A stretch of DNA of 64,000 nucleotides from contig NZ_CP166625.1 in assembly GCF_041320595.1 (NCBI RefSeq), positions 1,871,501 to 1,935,500 on the forward strand, read 5' to 3'. The position numbers and the translations under genes are program-made. Source of the DNA: Pleomorphomonas sp. PLEO. Its GTDB lineage: Bacteria > Pseudomonadota > Alphaproteobacteria > Rhizobiales > Pleomorphomonadaceae. Below the pieces are notes generated by a model. The model was not told the DNA's origin. It did no database searches and saw only the letters and a list, made by a program, of their open reading frames with translations. This document shows, one piece after another, positions 8,559 through 17,400 of this stretch; the first letter of the stretch is position 1, and every line of letters begins with the position of its first letter.

Positions 8559-9521
8559 TCACCCCGCCTGCCTAGCCAGCACGCCCAGCGCGGTGGTGAT
8601 GAGGCGGGCGAAGGTGAAGGCGCCGATGCCGTCGACGTCGCGTTCGGGCATGAATTCGACGAAGTCCATGGCGGCGACGCGGCCGCGCGAGGCGGCGCCC
8701 TTGATCAGGTCGACGGCCTGATAATAGCTGAGGCCGCCGGGGGCGCGACCGATGACGCCGGGGATCAGGGCGGGATCGAGGGCGTCGGCGTCGATGCAGA
8801 CGATGATGTCGCTGCCCTCGGGGATCAGGTCGATGACCGCCTCGACGCCGCGCTTGCGCAACTCGTCGGCGGTGACGAAGCGGACGCCCCAGGCGAGCGC
8901 GTCTTCGTAATCGCCGGTGGAGGCCGAGCCGATGCCACGGGCGCCGACCTGGATGATGCGCTCGATGTGCGGCATTTCCGATGCCCGGCGCATGGTCGAT
9001 GACAGGCCCATGCGCTCGCCCATGTGGGTGTCGCGCCAGTCGATGTGGGCGTCGATCTGCAGCACGGTGAAGCGGCGGCCGGCGGCGTGGTCGCCCACCG
9101 CCTCGATCATCGGAATGGGCACGGAATCGTCGCCGCCCAGCAGCACCGGCACGGCGCCACGGCCGAGGATGCGGCCGACGGCGTCGCGGATGGCGGCGCG
9201 GTTGGCGGCGCTGTCGGTCTCGCTGAAGGAGAGGTTGCCGCAATCGACGGGGCGGACGGCCGGCGTCGGGAACACCGGGCCGCCGTGGTCGAAATCGTGG
9301 CGGTCGACGTTGGCGGTGAGCACGCCGGTCGCTTGGCGCAGCGCATCGGGCGCGTTGCGGCAATAGGCACCGACCGAGGCGTAGGGCGTGGCGGCCGGCG
9401 CGCCGAGGATGGCGATGGGGGCGGTCAGGGCGTCGAGGTCGGCGCAGGTGGAAAGGTTGAGGAAGCTGGTGGTCTCGCTGTCGGCGCCATAGAGGGCGCC
9501 GAGGTTCGGCTTGCTGTCCAA
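8559..9521 (-). CDS. Arginase/agmatinase family hydrolase (variant metal site)
   Basis: A 320-residue ureohydrolase-fold enzyme, expected to split a guanidino or formimino compound with a binuclear manganese centre. DAHIDW at 157-162 and CIDADALDPALIP at 242-254 supply the usual Asp/His ligands. The first motif reads GGDDS (129-133) rather than GGDHS, so the usual His ligand is Asp132. It is the last gene of an amino acid ABC transporter operon (34 bp after the permease), so its substrate is probably the transported compound, such as arginine, agmatine or a relative. It is better called an agmatinase-like protein than a proven agmatinase. Confidence 0.85.
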   Translation of the reverse strand: MDSKPNLGALYGADSETTSFLNLSTCADLDALTAPIAILGAPAATPYASVGAYCRNAPDALRQATGVLTANVDRHDFDHGGPVFPTPAVRPVDCGNLSFSETDSAANRAAIRDAVGRILGRGAVPVLLGGDDSVPIPMIEAVGDHAAGRRFTVLQIDAHIDWRDTHMGERMGLSSTMRRASEMPHIERIIQVGARGIGSASTGDYEDALAWGVRFVTADELRKRGVEAVIDLIPEGSDIIVCIDADALDPALIPGVIGRAPGGLSYYQAVDLIKGAASRGRVAAMDFVEFMPERDVDGIGAFTFARLITTALGVLARQAG

Positions 9522-9555
9522 GATAAGTCTCCGCGGAACGGGAAATGAAGGGCGG

Positions 9556-10248
9556 TCAGCCCATGCGTGTCGTGAGGTGCTTGCCCCAGCGGCGCTGCGC
9601 CAGCTGGAAGGCGGAGACCAGGGCGCCGGTCAGCACGAGGTAGATGCCGGCAGCCGTCACGTAGGGCTCGAACTGGATGTAGCTGGTGAGCGTGATGTTG
9701 CGCGCGACGCCGGTGGTTTCCAACAGCGTGACGGTGCTGGCGAGCGAAGTGGCGTGCAGCATCATGATCATCTCGTTGCTGTAGAGCGGCAGCGAGCGGG
9801 TGAGCATGGCTGGAATGAGAATTCGCCGGGCGGCCACCCAGTCGGACATGCCGTAGGCGCGGGCGGCCTCGATCTCGCCGCTCGGGATATGGCGCAGGCC
9901 GCCGGCGAAGATCTCGGTGGTGTAGGCTGCGGAGTTGAGCACGAAGGCGGCGAGCACGCAGACCATGGGGCTCGACAGCCACGGCCAGAAAATGCTGGCT
10001 CGCACCAGCTCGAACTGGGCGAGGCCGAAATAGATCAGGAACAGCTGCACCAACAGCGGCGTGCCGCGAAAGATCAGCGTGTAGCCGAGCACTCCGTAGC
10101 GCAGCCAGGGGCGGCGGCTGTTGCGGGCGAAGGCGAGCGGCAGCGCCAGCACGAAGGAGAGGACGAGCGAGGCCACCGTCAGCGTGACGGTGAGGCGGGC
10201 GCCCTGGGCGTAGAGCCCGAGATTTTCGGCGATGACATCCCAGTTCAC
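9556..10248 (-). CDS. Polar amino acid ABC transporter permease (HisM-like)
   Basis: A 230-residue inner-membrane permease with about five membrane segments. The EAA loop reads EIEAARAYGMSDWVAARRIL, typical of the His/Glu/Gln/Arg family. The GTG start overlaps the stop of the upstream permease (GTGA), indicating translational coupling. It pairs with the product of 10245-10934 to form the membrane channel. Confidence 0.92.
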   Translation of the reverse strand: MNWDVIAENLGLYAQGARLTVTLTVASLVLSFVLALPLAFARNSRRPWLRYGVLGYTLIFRGTPLLVQLFLIYFGLAQFELVRASIFWPWLSSPMVCVLAAFVLNSAAYTTEIFAGGLRHIPSGEIEAARAYGMSDWVAARRILIPAMLTRSLPLYSNEMIMMLHATSLASTVTLLETTGVARNITLTSYIQFEPYVTAAGIYLVLTGALVSAFQLAQRRWGKHLTTRMG

Positions 10249-10934
10249 AGCGTCAGCTCCCGGTGGCCGATTTCGTAGCGGCGGGCGACCAGCCCCAGGG
10301 CGACCAGCGAGGCCAGCGTCAGGAACAGGTAGAAGCCGGCGGCGACCAGATAGAAGGTGAAGGGCTTGCCGGTGGCCTCGGCGGCGCCCTTGGCGCGGAA
10401 CATCACATCCTGCAGGCCGATCAGCGACACCAGCGCCGTGCCCTTGACCAGCACCAGCCAGTTGTTGGTAAAGCCCGGCAACGACAGGCGGATCATCTGC
10501 GGCAGGATGATGCGCCAGAACATGCGGCGGCGGCTGAGGCCGTAGGCGATGGCCGCCTCGATCTGCCCCTTGGGGATGCCCTGCAGGGCCGATTTGAAGG
10601 TCTCGGTCATGTAGGCGCCGAAGATCAGGCCCAGCGTGGCGGTGCCGGCGATCTCCGGCGAGAACTCGACGCGGGCGTCGATGCCGAGGGCGTCAAACGT
10701 CTGGTTGACGAAAGCGGGCAGGCTGTAGAACACCAGCAGCATGACCACGAGGTCGGGAATGCCGCGCACCACGAAGGTGTAGAGCGAGGCGACGGCGCGC
10801 AGCCCGCCGTGCCGCGACAGCTTGGCGAAGGCGGCGAGAAGGCCAAGCACCGTTGCGACGACCAGCGAGGCGAGCGCCAGCAGCAGGGTCGTCGACCCCG
10901 CTGCCAGAATGGTCATGATGAACTCGGAGACCAT
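10245..10934 (-). CDS. Polar amino acid ABC transporter permease (HisQ-like)
   Basis: A 229-residue permease of the His/Glu/Gln/Arg/opine transporter family. The N-terminal FIMTILAAGSTTLLLALASL begins the first membrane helix, and the EAA loop is QIEAAIAYGLSRRRMFWRIILPQ. It lies between the binding-protein gene and the second permease. A 135-bp gap upstream contains strong hairpins, which may make its expression lower than that of the binding protein. Confidence 0.92.
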   Translation of the reverse strand: MVSEFIMTILAAGSTTLLLALASLVVATVLGLLAAFAKLSRHGGLRAVASLYTFVVRGIPDLVVMLLVFYSLPAFVNQTFDALGIDARVEFSPEIAGTATLGLIFGAYMTETFKSALQGIPKGQIEAAIAYGLSRRRMFWRIILPQMIRLSLPGFTNNWLVLVKGTALVSLIGLQDVMFRAKGAAEATGKPFTFYLVAAGFYLFLTLASLVALGLVARRYEIGHRELTL

Positions 10935-10957
10935 TAGATCCTATACCAATTCGCGAA

Positions 10958-11068
10958 GATGCTGACGCATCCGCTCATTGAAACCATTGCCGATTTCTCA
11001 TCTGCATCAAGCGCATGAGAAATCGGCAAACGGAATACCAAGCCGCATTTTCAATGCATCTTGGTATT
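10958..11068. terminator. Hairpin cluster between binding-protein and permease genes
   Basis: Two strong perfect inverted repeats: TTGCCGATTTCTCAT at 10987-11001 with its complement at 11015-11029, and AATACCAAG at 11034-11042 with its complement at 11060-11068. A smaller one, GATGC-tgac-GCATC, lies at 10958-10971. No U-tract follows, so an RNA processing/stabilisation or partial attenuation role is more likely than full termination. Confidence 0.7.
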
Positions 11069-11069
11069 G

Positions 11070-11837
11070 TTATTCGCTGAAGTACTTGGCGTTGAGCGCC
11101 TTGAGCGTGCCGTTGTCGCGGACGATGGCGAGGCCCTTGTTGAAGGCTTCCACCAGCTCGGGGTGCTTCTTGTTGACGGCGATGGCGACACCCTCGCCGA
11201 ATTCCTTGGCGTCCTTGCCGGTCAGCTCGGGGCCGGTGAGCGCGAAGTCCTTGCCGGCGTCGGTGGCAAGGAAGCCGTGGATGATCTGCGCCTGATAGCT
11301 GATGTGCAGGTCGGCGCGGCCGGCGGTCAGCTCCAGATAGGGGGCGCTGCCGGTGTCGTAGCGCTTGATGGTGGCGCTGGGGTAGTGGGCGGTGACGTAG
11401 GCATCCATCGGCGTGCCGGTCTGGACGGCGATGGTCTTGCCCGTGAGGCCCTCGGGCGTGAAGTCGACGGTGGTGCCCTTCTTGGCGACGAAGCGGAAGA
11501 TCGGGTGATCGTAGATGTCGGAGAAGGCGATGACCTGCCGGCGCTTCTCGGTGACGGTCAGCTGGGAGATCAGCGCGTCATACTTGCCGTCGATCAGGCC
11601 GGGGATCATGCCGTCCCAGGCGGCGTTGAAGATGTTGCAATCGAGCTTGGCGGCGTCGCAGATCGCCCGCATCAGCTCGACGTCGTAGCCGATCAGCTTG
11701 CCGTTGGCGTCGATGGATTCAAACGGCGGGAAGGTGGCGTCGGTGGCGATGTCGATCTTGCCGTCGGCGGCGGCCACCGGGCCGGCGAAGGCGGCGAGCG
11801 CCAGGGCGAGGCAAAGCCCCTTGATCGTGGTCTTCAT
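11070..11837 (-). CDS. Amino acid ABC transporter periplasmic binding protein (HisJ-like)
   Basis: A 255-residue type 2 periplasmic binding protein. Residues 1-23 form a Sec signal peptide ending PVAAADG. The mature part begins KIDIATDATFPPFESIDANGK, the standard amino-acid-binding start. Further landmarks are YDALISQLTVTEKRRQVIAFSD and the paired cysteines in CDAAKLDC. It delivers basic or polar amino acids to the adjacent permeases. Hairpins on both sides of the gene suggest separately tuned mRNA levels. Confidence 0.93.
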   Translation of the reverse strand: MKTTIKGLCLALALAAFAGPVAAADGKIDIATDATFPPFESIDANGKLIGYDVELMRAICDAAKLDCNIFNAAWDGMIPGLIDGKYDALISQLTVTEKRRQVIAFSDIYDHPIFRFVAKKGTTVDFTPEGLTGKTIAVQTGTPMDAYVTAHYPSATIKRYDTGSAPYLELTAGRADLHISYQAQIIHGFLATDAGKDFALTGPELTGKDAKEFGEGVAIAVNKKHPELVEAFNKGLAIVRDNGTLKALNAKYFSE

Positions 11838-11860
11838 TGGTTTCGGTCCCTCTGGTCTAA

Positions 11861-11902
11861 TTAGAGCGCTATTCGATCTGATTGAGTGAGATCGCGCTCT
11901 AA
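11861..11902. terminator. Hairpin between ATPase and binding-protein genes
   Basis: TTAGAGCG (11861-11868) pairs with CGCTCTAA (11895-11902), with further pairing of GATCT and AGATC inside. It lies 24 bp upstream of the binding-protein start in the transport operon. It may be a processing site or an attenuator; no U-run is present. Confidence 0.55.
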
Positions 11903-12001
11903 GTTCTTGTTTGGAAGCATCATCTTTTCGATCCTCGTTTCACTCCGGTCGGATGATGCTCCGTGGTTGCTGGCTCAGTCGTCATGTCCGGTTGATCCGG
12001 A

Positions 12002-12772
12002 TCAGTGTTTCAGCCGTCCGGCGAGGAACTGCTGAAGGCGGGGGCTCTCGGCCCGATCGAAAATGGCGTCCGGCGTGCCCTGTTCTTCCACCTGGCCCTG
12101 GTGGAGGAACATGACGGAGGAGGAGGCGTGGCGGGCAAAGCCCATCTCGTGGGTGACCACCACCATGGTGCGGCCCTCGTCGGCCAGTGCCTGCATGACG
12201 CGCAGCACCTCGCTGACCAGCTCGGGGTCGAGCGCCGAGGTCGGCTCGTCGAACAGCATGACGTCGGGATTGACGCTGAGCGCCCGGGCGATGGCCACCC
12301 GCTGCTGCTGGCCGCCGGACAGATGCGAGGGGTATTTGTCGAGCACGTCGAAGCCCAACCCGACCTTGGCGAGATTGGCCTTGGCCCGCTCGACCGCCTC
12401 GGCGCGCGGCACGCCGAGCACGCTCATCGGCACCTCGATGACGTTGGACAGCACCGACATGTGCGACCACAGGCAGAAGTTCTGAAACACCATGGCCAGG
12501 CGGGCGCGCAGGCGCCTGAGCTGGGCGGCGTCGCTGGCGCGCAGCATGCCGTCGCGCTCGCGGCGGGTGGCGAGCACCTCGCCGTCGACGGCGATGGTGC
12601 CGGCGTGCGGCCGCTCAAGGAAATTGACGCAGCGCAGGAAGGTGCTCTTGCCCGAACCGCTGGCGCCGATGATGCTGATCACGTCGCCGGCGGCGGCGGT
12701 GAGGCTGACGCCCTTCAGCACCTCATGGTCGCCGTAGGACTTGTGAACGTCGCTGACGCTGAGTTTCAGCAT
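12002..12772 (-). CDS. Polar amino acid ABC transporter ATP-binding protein (HisP-like)
   Basis: A 256-residue ATPase. Walker [10 protein letters not shown] is at 36-44, followed by the signature [15 protein letters not shown], Walker [13 protein letters not shown] and the switch [11 protein letters not shown]. The start at 12772 gives [21 protein letters not shown], the usual family N-terminus, although the frame is open further upstream. It is the first gene of the operon ATPase, binding protein, two permeases, arginase-family enzyme. The 204-bp gap to the upstream LysR gene should hold the operon promoter. Confidence 0.93.
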   Translation of the reverse strand: MLKLSVSDVHKSYGDHEVLKGVSLTAAAGDVISIIGASGSGKSTFLRCVNFLERPHAGTIAVDGEVLATRRERDGMLRASDAAQLRRLRARLAMVFQNFCLWSHMSVLSNVIEVPMSVLGVPRAEAVERAKANLAKVGLGFDVLDKYPSHLSGGQQQRVAIARALSVNPDVMLFDEPTSALDPELVSEVLRVMQALADEGRTMVVVTHEMGFARHASSSVMFLHQGQVEEQGTPDAIFDRAESPRLQQFLAGRLKH

Positions 12773-12976
12773 TTCGATCTTTCGCTGCCTTGCCCATGGC
12801 GCTGCCTGCCGGGGCGTGCCTAAATTTGAGACAATCATGCATTTGGCGCGAATTTGCGCAAATGATGAATTTTCACCGCATACATGAACTGAGATCATGT
12901 GACGCGGCAATAAGCGGCAAACTGCGCGCGGAATAACCACCAACCAGTGATTTTCCATCAAGAATCGGTCAGTATT

Positions 12977-13867
12977 TTACCGGAAGTGGTCGAGCAGCCA
13001 GCGCTGGAACAGCACGGTGGCCGATCGTCGTTCGCCGGCCGTTGTGGTGATGGTGTACCAGCCGCCGACGGCATCGATGGCGGTGGGGAACGGCTTGATC
13101 AACAGGCCGCGCTTGAAGTCGATCGACGACAGCGGATCGCTGACCAGCGCCAGCCCGGTGCCGTGGATGCTGAGGTCGATGGCCATGGCAAGGTCGCTGC
13201 AATAGAGGTGGCGGGCCTGCTTTTCCACCTCGGGCACGCCGGCCTTGGCCATCCAGCGCCGCCATTCCGAGCCGTCGTCCCAATGCAGCAGGCGGGTGTG
13301 GCGGATGTCGGAGGGCTGCGTCATGGCGCCGCCGAGGCGCTCGAACAGCTGCGGGCTGCAGACGGGCGTGACGTTGACGCGCGCCAGAAGGGCCGAACGC
13401 CGGTCGGCCCAGCCGCCGGAGCCGAAGGCGATGCCGACGTCGATGTCGGGGATCTCCGGCACCAGGCGATTGTCGACCAGGCGGATGTGGCATTCGATCG
13501 ACGGGTGGGTGTCGCAGAAGTCGTTGAGGTGCTTGGCCAGCCAGGTGTTGGCGAACATCGGCGGGCAGGCGATGGTGAGCGACCCGCCGGGCTCGTTCAT
13601 TTCGCCGAGGTGATCGGCGGCGTCGGCGATCGACCGCAGCGAGGCCGTCACCGCCCGGGCAAAGGTGCGCCCGGCATCGGTGAGCACGATGCCGCGCCCG
13701 ACCCGGATGAACAGCTCCTGGTCGAGCGCCGCCTCGAGCCGGCGCATCTGGTGGCTGACGGCGCTATCGGTGAGGTGCAGCTCGGCGGCTGCCTTGGACA
13801 GGGACTGATGGCGCGCGACGGCCTCGAATGTCCTGAGCGTGGCGAGAGGAAGGTTGCGCTGGGACAC
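12977..13867 (-). CDS. LysR family regulator (GcvA-like)
   Basis: A 296-residue activator from a GTG start at 13867 that gives the family-typical VSQRNLPLATLRTFEAVARH. The frame continues upstream to an ATG at 13978. The helix-turn-helix is at about residues 20-60 (SLSKAAAELHLTDSAVSHQ), followed by a LysR substrate-binding domain with TIACPPMFANTWLAKHL. It lies upstream of the amino acid transport operon in the same orientation and is its likely regulator. The start is uncertain because no clear ribosome binding site is seen. Confidence 0.88.
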   Translation of the reverse strand: MSQRNLPLATLRTFEAVARHQSLSKAAAELHLTDSAVSHQMRRLEAALDQELFIRVGRGIVLTDAGRTFARAVTASLRSIADAADHLGEMNEPGGSLTIACPPMFANTWLAKHLNDFCDTHPSIECHIRLVDNRLVPEIPDIDVGIAFGSGGWADRRSALLARVNVTPVCSPQLFERLGGAMTQPSDIRHTRLLHWDDGSEWRRWMAKAGVPEVEKQARHLYCSDLAMAIDLSIHGTGLALVSDPLSSIDFKRGLLIKPFPTAIDAVGGWYTITTTAGERRSATVLFQRWLLDHFR

Positions 13868-13996
13868 GTTGGCCGGTTCGGGAGGGGAGTGGAAGGAAGC
13901 GGGGCGCCTAGCCAAAACATGGCACGCACACGGGGGGAAGTCCATCGGAGGCGATGGACCGGCCGGCCAGCGCCTCAAGGCTGAAGGCCGCTCGCG

Positions 13997-14509
13997 TTAT
14001 CGGTTGCCCCTTGCCGGCACGACGCGCACGGCGAGCCTGCCTTGCCGGCGCAAATAGAAGATCTGGGCCGACAGGCCGGCTATCAGCATGACCAGGAGGC
14101 TGGCCTGCGAGCCGAGAAGGAGCGGCGAACTCAGATCGGTCACGAGGGGATGGCCGTCCGGAACGCGGCGCAGGATTTCCGTGATGGTGGGCAACATCAG
14201 CAAAAACGCCGTCAGGCTGAGGAAGATCGTTTCGAGATATCTGCCGGCGCGCCCGAAAGCGGCGATGCGGCCGACGCCAAATCCGGCGAGCAGCAGCGCG
14301 AGCGTCACCGTGCCGATGACGTAGCTCACCGGCTCATGAGCGACAAGAAACACCGTCGCCGCGCCGACGAACATGAAGACGAAATAGGCGGCGCCGAGTG
14401 CCGAGCGGGGAACGATCCGCCCATGGCGGGCAAACATGTAGATGGCCAGCGGAATGGCGGGCAGGCTGCCGAGCGTGTGAACCCAGCCGATCGGTGAAAT
14501 TCCAAACAT
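13997..14509 (-). CDS. Small multi-spanning membrane protein
   Basis: A 170-residue protein from ATG 14509, starting MFGISPIGWVHTLGSLPA. Four hydrophobic helices are visible, separated by short charged loops and ending in a basic tail (RRQGRLAVRVVPARGNR). The layout resembles DUF2306-like small membrane proteins, but I do not recognise it firmly. It follows the TetR gene in the same orientation. A CTACC-N8-GGTAG site in front of it is shared with the TetR promoter, so it is the probable regulated gene. Confidence 0.7.
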   Translation of the reverse strand: MFGISPIGWVHTLGSLPAIPLAIYMFARHGRIVPRSALGAAYFVFMFVGAATVFLVAHEPVSYVIGTVTLALLLAGFGVGRIAAFGRAGRYLETIFLSLTAFLLMLPTITEILRRVPDGHPLVTDLSSPLLLGSQASLLVMLIAGLSAQIFYLRRQGRLAVRVVPARGNR

Positions 14510-14567
14510 GACGGTCTCCGTCGTTTCGAGGCGTGAATGCCCCTGGATATCGGGGTGCATCGCTTAG

Positions 14568-14585
14568 CTACCTACTGAATGGTAG
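14568..14585. promoter_or_regulatory. TetR operator copy upstream of membrane protein
   Basis: CTACC-N8-GGTAG, 59 bp upstream of the ATG at 14509. It has the same half-sites and spacing as the site at 15218-15235 upstream of the TetR gene. Confidence 0.7.
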
Positions 14586-14620
14586 GCTGTGGTCGCAAAT
14601 GAACGCGTTCGGACACGCCG

Positions 14621-15208
14621 TTAGCGGCGGGCCGGGACCAGCCTGTCGATCAGCGGCTGGGTGACGGCGGCGAAAACCGTGGGCTCGCCGTAAGCGCGGG
14701 CAGACAGCATGGCGCCATGCACCGTGGCCATGAATACCTCGGCCTCGGCGCCGGCGGTGCCGGACAGAACGATGCTCCCCTGCCGGGCGCCCCGCTGCAT
14801 GACGGAGGTCAGCCAGGCGGAAAACAGGCGAAAATAGGCCCTGACCTCCGCCATGATTTCCGGCGGCAAGGCGGGCATTTCGCTGGCCAGCAGGGCACAG
14901 ACGCAGAACGGCCTCGTCCCGTCGGCGATGCAGGCCCGCCAGTAACCGGTGTAGGCGACCAGCTGATCGGCCGGCTCGGGATGATGGCGCTCCACCTCGA
15001 CGACGGCCGCCTCGGCTTCCTCGCGGTAGCGCGCCACCAAGGTCCGGACCAGATCGACCTTGCTGGGGAAGTGGTGATGGATGCTCGCCTTGCGAATGCC
15101 GACGACCTCGGCGATGTCGGCGTAGCTGAACCCGTTGTACCCACCTGTGACGATGAGCGAGCGGGCGCAGCGGAGAATGTCGTCGGAGGTGGTCTTGAGT
15201 TGGCTCAT
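14621..15208 (-). CDS. TetR family transcriptional regulator
   Basis: A 195-residue repressor. The HTH at about residues 10-55 reads GYNGFSYADIAEVVGIRKASIHHH, then FPSKVDLVRTLVARYR, as in the AcrR/TetR group that controls efflux or stress genes. The C-terminal domain is of the TetR_C_16-like helical type. An operator palindrome lies 8-29 bp upstream of the start. The next gene, a membrane protein, carries a matching site. Confidence 0.9.
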   Translation of the reverse strand: MSQLKTTSDDILRCARSLIVTGGYNGFSYADIAEVVGIRKASIHHHFPSKVDLVRTLVARYREEAEAAVVEVERHHPEPADQLVAYTGYWRACIADGTRPFCVCALLASEMPALPPEIMAEVRAYFRLFSAWLTSVMQRGARQGSIVLSGTAGAEAEVFMATVHGAMLSARAYGEPTVFAAVTQPLIDRLVPARR

Positions 15209-15215
15209 GCCGTCT

Positions 15216-15237
15216 GTCTACCTTCTGGTAGGTAGAC
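15216..15237. promoter_or_regulatory. TetR autoregulatory operator
   Basis: GTCTACC-N8-GGTAGAC, a perfect 7-bp inverted repeat immediately upstream of the TetR start at 15208. It shares the CTACC-N8-GGTAG core with the site at 14568-14585. Confidence 0.75.
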
Positions 15238-15360
15238 TGTCAAGATAGGGAGGAGTGACGGACGGTTCGGCCCCGGCGTTGGCGCGTGTTCGATGGCGGT
15301 GATAGGTCTCGGCTTGTCCTTTTGCGCGGATGGCGCAACATTGGGCCGACAGGAGGCGAC

Positions 15361-15786
15361 ATGGCGGACGACACGAAGGTGCTGACCGGCCGGTGCCATT
15401 GCGGCGCGGTGCATTTCGAGGTGACGCTCAGCGACGGCTTCAATTCGATCCGCCGCTGCACCTGCTCCTATTGCCGGATGCGCGGCGCCGTCGTCGCCAT
15501 GGCCGAGATGGGCGGGGTCAAGATCCTTGAGGGCGAGGAGGCGCTGACCACCTATCGCTTCCACACCGGCACCGCGCAGCACTTCTTCTGCTCGCGCTGC
15601 GGCATCTACACCCACCATCAACGGCGATCCGACCAGAACCTCTACGCGGTGAACGTGGCTTGTCTCGACGGCGTCAGCCCGTTCGATTTCCCGGAGGTGC
15701 CGGTGATGGACGGCATCAACCACACCAACGACACCGGCAAGCCGACGCGGCGGGCCGGCACGCTTCGCTACATCCCGGCCGACTGA
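15361..15786 (+). CDS. GFA (CENP-V) family zinc protein
   Basis: A 141-residue protein of the glutathione-dependent formaldehyde-activating (Gfa/CENP-V) family. The zinc cysteines are Cys12 and Cys14 in GRCHCGAV, Cys33, Cys35 and Cys38 in RRCTCSYC, and Cys77 and Cys80 in FFCSRCGIY. ATG 15361 follows an AGGAGG-like site. Most members have no proven enzyme activity. It is divergent from the TetR gene and stands alone. Confidence 0.9.
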   Translation: MADDTKVLTGRCHCGAVHFEVTLSDGFNSIRRCTCSYCRMRGAVVAMAEMGGVKILEGEEALTTYRFHTGTAQHFFCSRCGIYTHHQRRSDQNLYAVNVACLDGVSPFDFPEVPVMDGINHTNDTGKPTRRAGTLRYIPAD

Positions 15787-16042
15787 ACCGGCGGCCGCTA
15801 TCCCGCCATTGCCCTTCCCCGCCGTCGCGAGGGAGGCGGTTTGGTATCCATGACACAAACGCCGACCAACTGCTGACAGAAAAGTGTCACTGCCTGTGCA
15901 TTCATGGCGAGGTGGCGATCCAGACCAGTCCGTGTCGCTCCGCTCGTCCGCATCGCCGGGATTTGCTGGCGACGCCTCATGTCCGCTTCCGCCCGTGCGT
16001 TGCGCCTTTTTTCAATGACATCAATATCTAAGGAGCAATGGC

Positions 16043-16738
16043 TTGACCCCGATCCTGCTCGTTCCCGGCCTCGTTTGCACGGCCGAGGTTTTTGCCCCGC
16101 AAGCCGTTGCCCTGTGGCCTTACGGCCCGGTCACCATCGCATCGACGCTCAATGGCCGCTCGATGCGTGACATCGCTGCTGCCATTTTGGCCGATGCGCC
16201 GCCGCGTTTCGCCCTGGCGGGGATTTCGATGGGCGGCTACATCTCTTTCGAGATCCTGCGGCAGGCGCCCGAACGCGTGCTCAAGCTGGCGTTGCTGGAT
16301 ACCTCCGCCCGTCCCGACACGCCCGAGCAGACCGCCGCGCGACGCGGCGCGGTGGAGCGGGCGAAGAGCGGTGATTTCGCGGCGCTGCTCGAAGCGATCA
16401 CCACCTCGTTCCTGCACCCGGCGCACCGCGACGATGCCGGGCTGCGGGATATCAACGTCCGGATGGGCCTGAGCGTCGGCGTGGAGGGCTTCGCACGCCA
16501 GACCGAGGCGATCATCGGTCGTGTCGACTCCCGGCCGTCCCTTGCTGCCATCGCGGTGCCGACGCTGGTTCTGGTGGGTGACGCCGATCCGCTGACCCCG
16601 GTTGAACTGTCAAAGGAGATCGCCGCCGGCATACCCCAGGCAAAGCTGGTTGTGATCGAAGACTGTGGACATGGCTCCACGCTCGAGCAGCCGGCGGCGG
16701 TCAATCGGCAGCTTGTGGACTGGATCAGCGCTGCGTGA
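16043..16738 (+). CDS. Alpha/beta hydrolase
   Basis: A 231-residue cytoplasmic hydrolase. The nucleophile elbow GISMGG places Ser62. The acid is in LVGDADPLTP and the catalytic His in EDCGHGSTLEQP. The start is TTG at 16043, supported by AGGAG at 16031-16035 with 7-base spacing. The nearby ATG at 16038 is out of frame and meets a stop after two codons. The substrate is unknown. The 256-bp gap upstream (15787-16042) shows no gene. Confidence 0.85.
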   Translation: MTPILLVPGLVCTAEVFAPQAVALWPYGPVTIASTLNGRSMRDIAAAILADAPPRFALAGISMGGYISFEILRQAPERVLKLALLDTSARPDTPEQTAARRGAVERAKSGDFAALLEAITTSFLHPAHRDDAGLRDINVRMGLSVGVEGFARQTEAIIGRVDSRPSLAAIAVPTLVLVGDADPLTPVELSKEIAAGIPQAKLVVIEDCGHGSTLEQPAAVNRQLVDWISAA

Positions 16739-16881
16739 TCACCGCTGCGTTGCGCCGCCCCGACCTGTTGCCGTTCTGCCGTTCCTCGGCTAACTTGGGT
16801 TCGTGCTTGGCACAGGACCCCCGCGCGTTCGCGGGCGTCGGCCGGCGCATTCCCCCTTCAAAGCTAATCTGAGGATGGCAC

Positions 16882-17400
16882 ATGTGTGACCATTTGTTTG
16901 TCGTGACCGGTGGCCCCGGCACGGGAAAGAGCACGTTGATCGAAGCCCTTGCGCGGCGCGGCTTCCGACACATGCCGGAGGCGGGGCGGGCGATCATCCG
17001 CGATCAAGTTACGATCGGCGGGCCAGCCCTGCCGTGGGGCGACCGGGCGCTTTACGCCGAGCTGATGCTGGGCTGGGAGCTGAGGTCCTACCACGAGGCC
17101 GAGGCGATGGCCGGGCCGGTGGTGATGGATCGCGGCATCCCCGACATCGTCGGCTATCTCCGGCTGATCGGCCTGCCGGTGCCCGCCCATATCGAGGAAG
17201 CGGCGCGGCGGTTGCGCTATAACGGCACGGTGTTCCTGGCACCGTATTGGGAGGCGATTTTTGCCCAGGACGCCGAGCGCAAGCAGGACCGCGAGGAGGC
17301 CGAGGCGACGGGGCGGATGATGGCCGAGACCTATGCGGGGTTGGGCTATGAGGTGGTGGAGCTGCCGTGCGTGGGGGGGAGGAGCGGGCGGATTTCGTGA
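16882..17400 (+). CDS. AAA_28-like P-loop kinase/ATPase, frameshifted C-terminus
   Basis: A 172-residue P-loop protein. Walker A GGPGTGKST is at 10-18, MPEAGRAIIRDQ is a family feature, and VVMDRGIPDIVGYL is the Walker B-like Asp region; the set resembles NadR-type kinases. The last residues (CVGGRSGRIS) look foreign. A run of seven G at 17373-17379 is followed, in the next frame, by codons reading EERADFVRERLAG and a stop at 17420. That fits the usual end of the family. A one-base slip in the homopolymer, real or a sequencing error, is the likely cause. Confidence 0.75.
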   Translation: MCDHLFVVTGGPGTGKSTLIEALARRGFRHMPEAGRAIIRDQVTIGGPALPWGDRALYAELMLGWELRSYHEAEAMAGPVVMDRGIPDIVGYLRLIGLPVPAHIEEAARRLRYNGTVFLAPYWEAIFAQDAERKQDREEAEATGRMMAETYAGLGYEVVELPCVGGRSGRIS

